DNA of 64,000 nucleotides from Hypomyces perniciosus (Eukaryota > Ascomycota > Sordariomycetes > Hypocreales > Hypocreaceae). Under the pieces are notes generated by a model that was given only the letters and a program-made list of their open reading frames with translations, was not told the origin of the DNA and did not search any database. How positions within the stretch are numbered: position 1 is the first letter of the stretch; each line of letters starts with the position of its first letter. Positions 56,568 through 64,000 of this stretch are shown here, piece after piece. A program made the translations under genes and the position numbers. The DNA is taken from the NCBI GenBank assembly GCA_008477525.1, contig SPDT01000003.1:2728001-2792000 (forward strand), given 5' to 3'.

Positions 56568-59500
56568 ATGCTACGGACACCCAAGAAACGCGGTCGACCC
56601 CGAAAGTATGGTTCTAAAGAGGAGAAGGCGAGGCAAGACGTCATTGCGAAACGTGTCCGAAGACGGCTTCAATCTGCTACTGCACACACTGATGTCCGAT
56701 TTCGAGTCTACGTGGCCCAACAGATACAACCTACGCCACCTTCATCTACACCACGGGCGCATTTGCAATCATCAGACTATCTCGATGTCCTCGCGGATGC
56801 TGCTAGCTTGGTATGCCGAATCACCACATCACCTCAAAGGTCCCCGGCCCTTGGTCCAAACGAGATCATTACCCTCAGCGACGAATTGCCTCTACAATCT
56901 ACAAGGTGTGACATGCTATCCACCGAAGTGGTATCGTCTCGTTATCCAATACCGCCGCTCCCGAAAGAGTTATGCAATACAATTAGACAATGCAAGACAA
57001 CCCATACGTCATTGAGAACGCCAGAACCCGTAAGCGCGAGTGTGCCACCCTTAAATGAAGGAGCGCGGAGCGACGATAATTTTGCTCTTAGCGATGATGA
57101 CGAGACACTTCATGCTTCGGCCTTTCAATTAAGCCATGCTGCTTTGACACCTGCTGTGGATAGAGACAGTAGCACACGGCTGGTTCCTGGGCGACTCAAC
57201 GAGCCGGCTGGCCTAGAGACGGAAAGAGTAGGGGTGGAAGCCGTTAATACATCCAAAGACGGCTTGAGGGAAGGGCAGGAAGAAGAAGATATGAATAGTC
57301 TGGAAGAAGGCGGCGAGGAAACGAATCCTGATCTTGCATTCCAGTCAGAGGACGTCTTTGAAGCAGACTCCGAGTCGGAGTCGGAGGCCTCGGATGCTCG
57401 GAGTGATATGGATATCGAAGATGGCCCTAATGACGCTGCTGAATCGAGTCACTTATTGGCAAAAGCATTTTTGGAAAAAACGTGGAGTCACCTCTGTGAC
57501 TGCATGGAGGAAAGAAGCATGGAATCAGATGAACAGCCTATGTTCGGCCTCAAGCAGATGGCTGAGTACTGGCAAAACCTTGGAGTGCCAGATGCAATTG
57601 GCCATACGCCACTCTCGCACAAGGCAGACGAAGACAAGAACACACATTTAGAATGGTCCTCGATATTGAGCGGTGGAGACAATCGCCCACAATTGGATAT
57701 TGAAAGGTCCCAGAATAACATCCCAAGCATTCAACGCACTTGGGATGTGGACAGCATCATCTCCTGGGCTTCATGTCTATCCATCAACCGGGGGCTTTAT
57801 GTCTCGTATTTCCCTCCAACGTCAAGAAATATCAAGAGCAGCATTCATGTCTTTCATCAAGGGAAGGCCTTGCACCTCATTCCCCACCTTCGACTGGGTA
57901 GCGGACGCCAATCACCTCAATTTGGCGTATATATTTTCTTTCCCAGGATCTCCCATGTTTACCGAACAACATCGTACCTTACTAGAGAAGAACAGCAGGT
58001 GTGGATTGATAGTCTCCTTCTGCCAGCGATCCGCCGCGTTTGTCCACCTAATGTAATCCAACATCACCCTCATTCGTTCGACGATGTGGAAAGTAAAGCC
58101 TACAGTCGCCAGCGAGAAACGTGTTCAGGCATGGTCCAAAATAACATGGATATGCATCATTATCTCCCTCAAGAATACTTGGAGGCGATTTGGAGCTACA
58201 TGACTCAAAGAACTGAGCATCCTGATCTTTCCAAGTTCCGTGGGATGTTCATCGTCCTGAGTGCGAAGAACATCAAGCTGGAAGCAAAATCGTCAACGTT
58301 CCAAGGATGCCGCACCAAGATCGCAACTCACCTCCGTCAAGTCTTAGACTGGTCCAAGGCTGATCTCTTGAGCACATGGATAGATGTTGGCCTCGAGGAT
58401 ACTGCCGCTTCAGGCAGTAGCACATTCTTGTTGAAAAGTCGATGCTTGGAATCTTGGATTGATTCTATGAAACACAGTAGTCAATCTCCGCTAATATCAT
58501 CAGAGCATTTCAATTGGAACCTAACCGGCCAAGCAGGTAGCGCTAGGGTTGAGACCCGTCGAGCACATCCCCTACACAAGGGAGGCATTGCCTATGCTCA
58601 ACGGTACAACGTCAATAAGGAACTCTTCTCTACGGCCTCTAAGCGCGACTATGGACTTTTCGGCGAGCCACATTTGGAGGGAATGACATGCCCACCTTCA
58701 TTGCTTGACGCGTGGATCGTGGCTGCTCGGCAAAATCGTAAAGCCGGTTTGGCGACTTCGTTAAAGACTACGCCGCAACTCAAGCGACTTCGGAAAGCGT
58801 TCGGGGCCATGAAATGCCGGATCCGACACGCCTTGGATGGCTCTCTCGAGACTAGCTTTGGCGTTCGAGAAGAATATCGCATCTCTTGGGATCTCTTCAT
58901 AGGTTTAAATCCTTCCACAGCACACCCATGTGGTTCTCACCGCCCATTTTGGGTGTTGCCAACCGCCCATGTCAACAAATTCATGCGATGGGAATTCAAT
59001 CGACGGATTTCTGCTATTGACTTTGTCCGGGTACGGGGAACCCGTCGTGATTCTAGCTGGGAAGATCACCAGAGAAATATGACATGGCCACAATTCTCCT
59101 TCGTTCTTTAAAGGCAAGCGTTAATTGCCATCATGTTGCAAGGCGATCTCAGATGTTCAAGGATACATATAAAAATCGAGAGGGCAAATGTCTCCGGGGC
59201 CTGGACTTTGAGAGGAGCATGCGTCATACGGGTCTTGCTTGGTTGCCTCGTGATCTTTTCAATTGGCCCGACCTCCACCTCCACGACAAGCTTGTTACAT
59301 CAACCAGCTTTGCTTTCAATGGACTGCAGGGTGTGTTTTGCAACTGGAAAGACGTGAATTCGGTTAGTCAAGAGTATTACAGAGTTAGAGAATTGGAGCT
59401 GCGCCTCCAAACTAGCCAGCCAGATGGTCACCCCGGTATTCTGGACCATATGCGCAAGATGGTCTATCGTCAATTTGCGCTTCAAGTGATCCGGCAACTT

Positions 59501-60761
59501 TGTGTCAATCCAGATCTCGATCCGAATCTCAAGGATAAAGATACAGAGAGCTGGCAAGGACAGCTAGGATTGAGTTACGATATTGTTCACACCCTGGTGG
59601 GCGAGGCACCTTTATTAGCACAAGTGCGGAAAGGAAATCATGGCTTGGGAAATACGTACCCTGAAAGGGTGCAAGGTCTCTTTGGCTGGGACGATGGCAT
59701 TACCCGTACATTCTGGGATCACTGCTATTATCGGCAGCTAGCTCGAAAGTTCTACATGTCTATCTCGACTCACATCAGCCTCGCTGATGCAGAAAACTGG
59801 AAAAGTTCGCTGGGAAGACAGGCATTGCCATACCTCTGGATCATCCCCCATTACAACCGGCACAGCTTATTTACCAGACTGTCCAGAAATGTCAACCAAT
59901 CCGCTGCCACTCGTCCATTTGTTTCCGGTCTATATCAATGGAAGATCTGTGGTGATGATACGGATATGTGCGACGAGAGCCGGTGGTTGTTTGGTGGGAA
60001 CATATACTTGGATGGCTATCCTAACAGCCTTGTACAGCAGGATAAAGCCAATGACGCTGTCAAAGTCAATACACCGAAGTTTGTGGTTGACTTTGGGTGT
60101 CCTGTTCCTTTCACCGAGCTTCCACAGCTTATTGAGGAAGGGTTCGAAGCTTCCCGACAGCTATTCGCCCATGGCAATCAAAAAGTTCTGGCACACTATG
60201 AAACTGCCTGTGACTGTCTCACACAGGCCCTCGGAGATCCCTTGTGTGATCTCCTTTTGATGATTGTACTGACTTTTGCGTCGTCCACTGTCACACCAGC
60301 ACTGCCAATGTACAGATCACAGTTTGAAGCCGGGCCTCGGAAAGATCCCAGGCTTTTAGCTGTGACTCTCGCTACTCGAATGCTTTGGTTCTCTACCCCG
60401 AATGGTTTCCCTGGGAGGAAGATAATGGTATGGTTCTTAGGGTTCCCGAAATGGTGAAGAAAATAGGTGGGTATACGCCTCCGGTTTACTTGGTGGTATT
60501 CAACTTACATATCGTCTAGAGCATAAAGGAGTGAATAATCGGATTCTGCGCAAGCTTGGATGGGTTGTTCCTTATGCAGGATATCGAGAGAATCCACGGA
60601 ACAGCGAATTGGATTTACGGCCAGAGATGGAGCTCATGAAATTAAGAACGGAGTTGCTTTCTTTGATGAATAGTCCTCCTGCATTTATTGCTCAAATTTT
60701 TCATAGTCAAGACGATGTCTGGGTGGAGCGATGCCTTGGGATCCTTACCTCATCCTCTTGA
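56568..60761 (+). pseudogene. Large unknown fungal protein, gene A (AT-hook), frameshifted
   Basis: ATG 56568 opens 847 codons beginning with a clear AT-hook (KKRGRPRKYG), then a long acidic, low-complexity region (DSESESEASDARSD) and a conserved-looking core from DVDSIISWA to RPFWVLPT. The frame then shifts by one base near 59095 and continues at 59084-60457. A second one-base loss near 60391 moves reading to the frame PEWFPWEEDNG. An intron (60467-60519) matches one at the same point in gene B, and the last exon ends at TGA 60761. The C-terminal part (DFGCPVPFTELPQLI ... TRMLWF) is homologous to gene B. The AT-hook suggests minor-groove DNA binding. I do not know the family's function. It could alternatively be sequence error, since the frame is otherwise open for 1,390 codons. 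Confidence 0.7.
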
Positions 60762-60923
60762 TACCGAGCTTGTCAGGGACCTGAAGTCGAACCGAGTCAC
60801 GGGAAAGGTCTCGTGAGCTTTAGGGGGAAATCAATACAGCAGTAGGCTAGAAAGGCTTAAGGAAGATTAGGGATCAATACAGTCACTTAGGAGACCCTAT
60901 CTTTGAATTCCTGGTTCGTCGTC

Positions 60924-63900
60924 ATGCACCCGGTTCAGACCGAGATCCTCGACCTGTCACAGTCGCGAGCGAAGCGCCGGGCCCAGCAGATGGCGTCTAT
61001 GCAGAGCAGTGCCATGCAGCGCCACCACGCCGAGGCGCTGTCTATGCATATAAAGCAGATCTTTTTGGATGGGGAGCTCCTCGGGGAAGGGGTTGAGCCG
61101 TCGTGGAAACTCGGCGATCGCCGGTCACAGAACATATCGTATGAGAAATGGTCCATCTTCCAGGCATTGTTTATGGAGCAATGGCCTAGCTTTGCCCAGG
61201 GGCACGCATACGATAAGTTTTGGGTCGACCACAAGCCCGCATTTCACGCATACGATCACGGAGCTAACATCCAGATTGAAGTGAACCAACCGCTGGAGAA
61301 TCTTCCAAGAGAGACACGCCTCCGAGCCGATAACGAAGAAAATAGTGACAGTGAAAGCAGCGACAGCGACAGCGATACCGGTAGCGGTAGCCCCAGAGAG
61401 CGTAGCGACTTGCCCCGGGAAAGTGGCAACAGTCGCAATGACGATGCATCGAATAACGAGGCACGGGAAGAGGCGGACGATGAAAATACTGCTCATCAGG
61501 CATCACTATACAGTGACGGACTTGAGCAACTGCGCGTCGAGCTCGAGAAGAAGTACAACCTGCATCACATCAACCGGGTGTCATATGCTCTCGCTGCTGA
61601 TATAAACTGTGTTGAAGGAGCGTCCCAGGGCCGGCGTCTGAGTATCAATCAGGATGGGGAAGCACTCTGCATGCTGGCGGATCGGTCCAAAGTTGCTGCG
61701 CTATATCGCAGTCCGCATGACTTTACCTTTTATCCCCTCGCCTTCCACCCGCGATACGGCAACTCCTCTTCCGGCGGCCCGCCAGAGTTTCTCAGCAACC
61801 TTTGCACCATTATGCGAGACAATATGAGTTACCAAAACGATGGCGTGGATGTGCTTTCCTTTGGCTTCTTCCAGGGCTACTCGAACATCAAGCGACTGAT
61901 TCGGAGCCGCGCGGAAGACCTCCTACCCACAAGAGGCACAGCAACGGCAGCGCTTACACTGCCGCCATCAGAGGCAAACCGAAATCCTGCGTATATCCGA
62001 GCCAAACAAGAGCAGCTGTTCCGTATCCTTCGGGGCGAACAGACACCTGATCAGCCAGAATCGTCAACCCCGTTCGCGCGTGAGAGACAGCGGCTCGAAG
62101 CCGCAATGGCACAGGAGCAGATGGCCTTCCGCATGGAGCAGGTTGTCACCGTCAGAGTCTCAGGGCTTGCCAGGCAACGGCGGAACTTTTTCAGTGTGCT
62201 CCAGCCCATCTTCCAACTCATGCGGTTCTTCCTGAGGGAGACTCAGTCATATGTACCCGTGTTGCGGAGTTTCAGGCCGTCCATATTCCCCAACGTCCTC
62301 TGCTCCTACGCCAAGATGTTCGAGCTGGCATTGGGCGAGATGGACCGCCGGTTCCAGGCCAAGGGCGACGAGGGTCTCGGCCTGGCACTCTCAGAAGCCA
62401 TCGCCGTCCTGGATCGTCTCGGCAACTTCTGCTTTACAGGCGACCCCAGGGTGCTCCCAAACACAGTCCTCGGCCCCCTCATCACGACCGAGAGTCTACG
62501 CAAAGGGGCCTGGCCGTATGTGTCGCCGGATATGCTCGACTTTCGCGATTCCATCGGCACCATCAACGTCGCGCGGTGGCCCTGTACAGCCAGCAATAAT
62601 CGGCCTATCCTGCTACATGTGGCCGCCTTGGCATACCATTACGGCCCTGTTGTGGCGGCTAACCGGCATAGTCGGGTCTGGTTTGGCCAGCTCGGAGGCA
62701 AGGTCATCCGGGATATCAGGGCCGCTGTCCGCTTCCTCGAGGAGATGGTATCCTTCATAACGTTTCAGCTGCGGAGACATCTTGGCCGCGGCATTCGCAG
62801 TGGCAGAGAGCCGACCGAGCATGCCAGGCAATCGCAGAGGGTCAATACAGCCTTGGCTGCTTGGGAATCGAGCGATGAGCCGTTCAGTGACCGGTTAGTC
62901 CCTTGAAAAGTGGCCTTGGGGCATTTAATCGCTAACGTAAAATGTGCATAGGCAGTTCTGGGTACTCTTCGAAAGGTTGGCATCTGAAGGGCCCCCGCCC
63001 ATGGCCGCATCGAACAAGGCTCGACAGGACTTTGCTAAAGAGATATACCAAGCGTGTATGTCCACCAAGGTCTCCGCGGGCCAGCCTGTTTCTTCAATAC
63101 ACGGGACATGGTTTCTTATCCTGTGCGGGGCGATCCAGTACACGAGCGAAGAAGACGTTTCCAGCCATGATTGGATTAACGGTCTAGCGACGGCCATGGC
63201 CTCAACCGGCATCGAGTGGGCGCCGGGTTCCCATCGCGGCAGACTCACAAGCCGGCGCATTATCCGGCTGGCCGGCGCCACAAAGGCAAAGCAATTCCTC
63301 ACGGCCCGGCCGGGTAGTCTAAAGCGGGCGGCCATAGAGGCGGAACAGCGGATAGCACTGGAGGAGCAGCGGCCGAAGAAAGCACGGAGACCGGTAATTG
63401 ACTTTGGATGCGAAGTTCCCTTCACCACGATACCAAGTTTAATCATGGACGGGTTTGCCAAGCTCGACAAGACATTCGCGAAGGGCAATCAGGCTATATT
63501 AAACCACTATCAGACCGCCCGCAATTGCCTGACATTATGCCTAGGCGATTATCGATGCGACCTAATGTTTATACTGGCTCTGACCGTCGCGGCATCGTCG
63601 GCAACTCCTCAGGTAAAGGTGAACGAGAGGGAGTTTAGTGTAGCACCAAAGAAGAAGGACTCGGCCATGCTGGCGGCGAACATGGTTACGCGAATGCTGT
63701 GGTTCCTGCGGCCAGAGGAGTTCCCGTGGGATAAAGACGAAAGAGGCATTCTCCGTGTCAGTGAGATGACCAAAAAGATAGGTTCGTTCTGCTGGGTTAA
63801 AGTCCAATTAGCCGCTGCTGACAATATGAACGGGGCATAGAACACAAGGGCTGCAATAATCGCATGCTACGCGAGCTGCGATGGATCCGGGCGCAGGGTA

Positions 63901-64000
63901 ATCGAGATAGCCCTCGAACCAGCGACTCGCATTTACGGTCGGACGAAGAGCTATACACATTACAGAAGGAGCTAATGAATCTGCGCAAAGATGCAGAACG
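60924..64000 (+). CDS. Large unknown fungal protein, gene B (partial at window edge)
   Basis: The proposed start is ATG 60924 (MHPVQTEILDLSQS). Exons are 60924-62893, 62952-63781 and 63841 to beyond 64000. Intron 1 (58 bp) has GTTAGT, GCTAAC and CATAG; intron 2 (59 bp) has GTTCGT, CTGAC and CATAG. Both restore frame exactly. The N-terminal part is helical, with a Ser/Asp-rich acidic linker near residue 145, then a conserved-looking core (FTFYPLAFHPRYGN, DGVDVLSFGFFQGYSNIKR, RLGNFCFTGDPRVLP, LHVAALAYHYGP). The C-terminal domain (DFGCEVPFTTIPSLI ... LGDYRCDLMFIL ... TRMLWFLRPEEFPW) is shared with gene A. No catalytic motif is recognised. It is intact and adjacent to gene A on the same strand. 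Confidence 0.75.
62894..62951 (+). other. Intron 1 of gene B
   Basis: 58 bp, donor GTTAGT, branch GCTAAC, acceptor CATAG. Splicing gives ...DRQFWVLFE in one frame. Confidence 0.85.
63782..63840 (+). other. Intron 2 of gene B, position shared with gene A
   Basis: 59 bp, phase 1, joining KKI to EHKGCNN. Gene A has a 53-bp intron (60467-60519) at the same codon and phase joining KKI to EHKGVNN. Confidence 0.85.

Noticed and set aside
60903..60923. Upstream extension of gene B from a TTG codon
   Set aside because: TTG is not a normal fungal start; ATG 60924 is in the same frame, so I started there.

Overview
The window looks like a transposon-rich accessory region of a filamentous ascomycete genome, probably Eurotiales (Aspergillus/Penicillium/Talaromyces type). 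This rests on short 45-146 bp introns with GT...AG borders and CTAAC/CTGAC branch points, a fungal PKS-NRPS hybrid, fungal DNA-transposon and Tad-like LINE families, AT-rich RIP-like blocks and the dispersed TACGGAGTA-type motif. The genus is an inference.

Layout. 1-700: hAT transposase relic (minus). 852-1237: solo LTR. 1288-6907: broken Helitron (minus) with an N-terminal zinc-finger/DUF6570-like part, HUH Rep and PIF1-type helicase. 8132-8652: small relic of the large protein family seen again at 56.5-60.8 kb. 10997-11221: MITE-like repeat. 11460-12835: frameshifted FAD-linked oxidoreductase. 13214-25215: intact PKS-NRPS megasynth(et)ase of 3,973 aa (minus). 26028-27327: intact 363-aa trans-acting enoyl reductase, divergently transcribed from a shared 812-bp promoter. 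29523-31026: Myb-like protein. 32707-33102 and 33287-34012: two small hypothetical genes. 35005-39772: solo LTR, Tc1/mariner element and pogo element, the last two with TIRs and TA target duplications. 40262-47430: Tad-like LINE 3' parts, a hairpin-rich LINE-associated repeat, a solo LTR and unassigned debris. 48021-48984: intact alpha/beta hydrolase. 49190-51790: nested MITE, pogo relic, three solo LTRs and a palindrome-rich repeat. 53089-53490: small secreted six-cysteine protein. 53984-56365: 5' half of a LINE. 56568-64000: two adjacent large genes of an unrecognised family that share a C-terminal domain; the first is frameshifted and the second is intact and runs off the window.

How it fits together. 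The functional core is a two-gene polyketide-amino acid pathway. The PKS-NRPS (KS-AT-DH-MT-KR-ACP-C-A-T-R, with no recognisable ER domain) and the trans-ER that would supply enoyl reduction in trans are the classic pair of lovastatin/tenellin/aspyridone-type systems. The adjacent FAD oxidoreductase would be a plausible tailoring enzyme but is now a pseudogene. No P450, transporter or Zn2Cys6 regulator is visible, so the cluster is minimal, eroded or split by transposons. The right end contains a tandem pair of unknown large fungal genes with an AT-hook, which is the best candidate here for an undescribed system.
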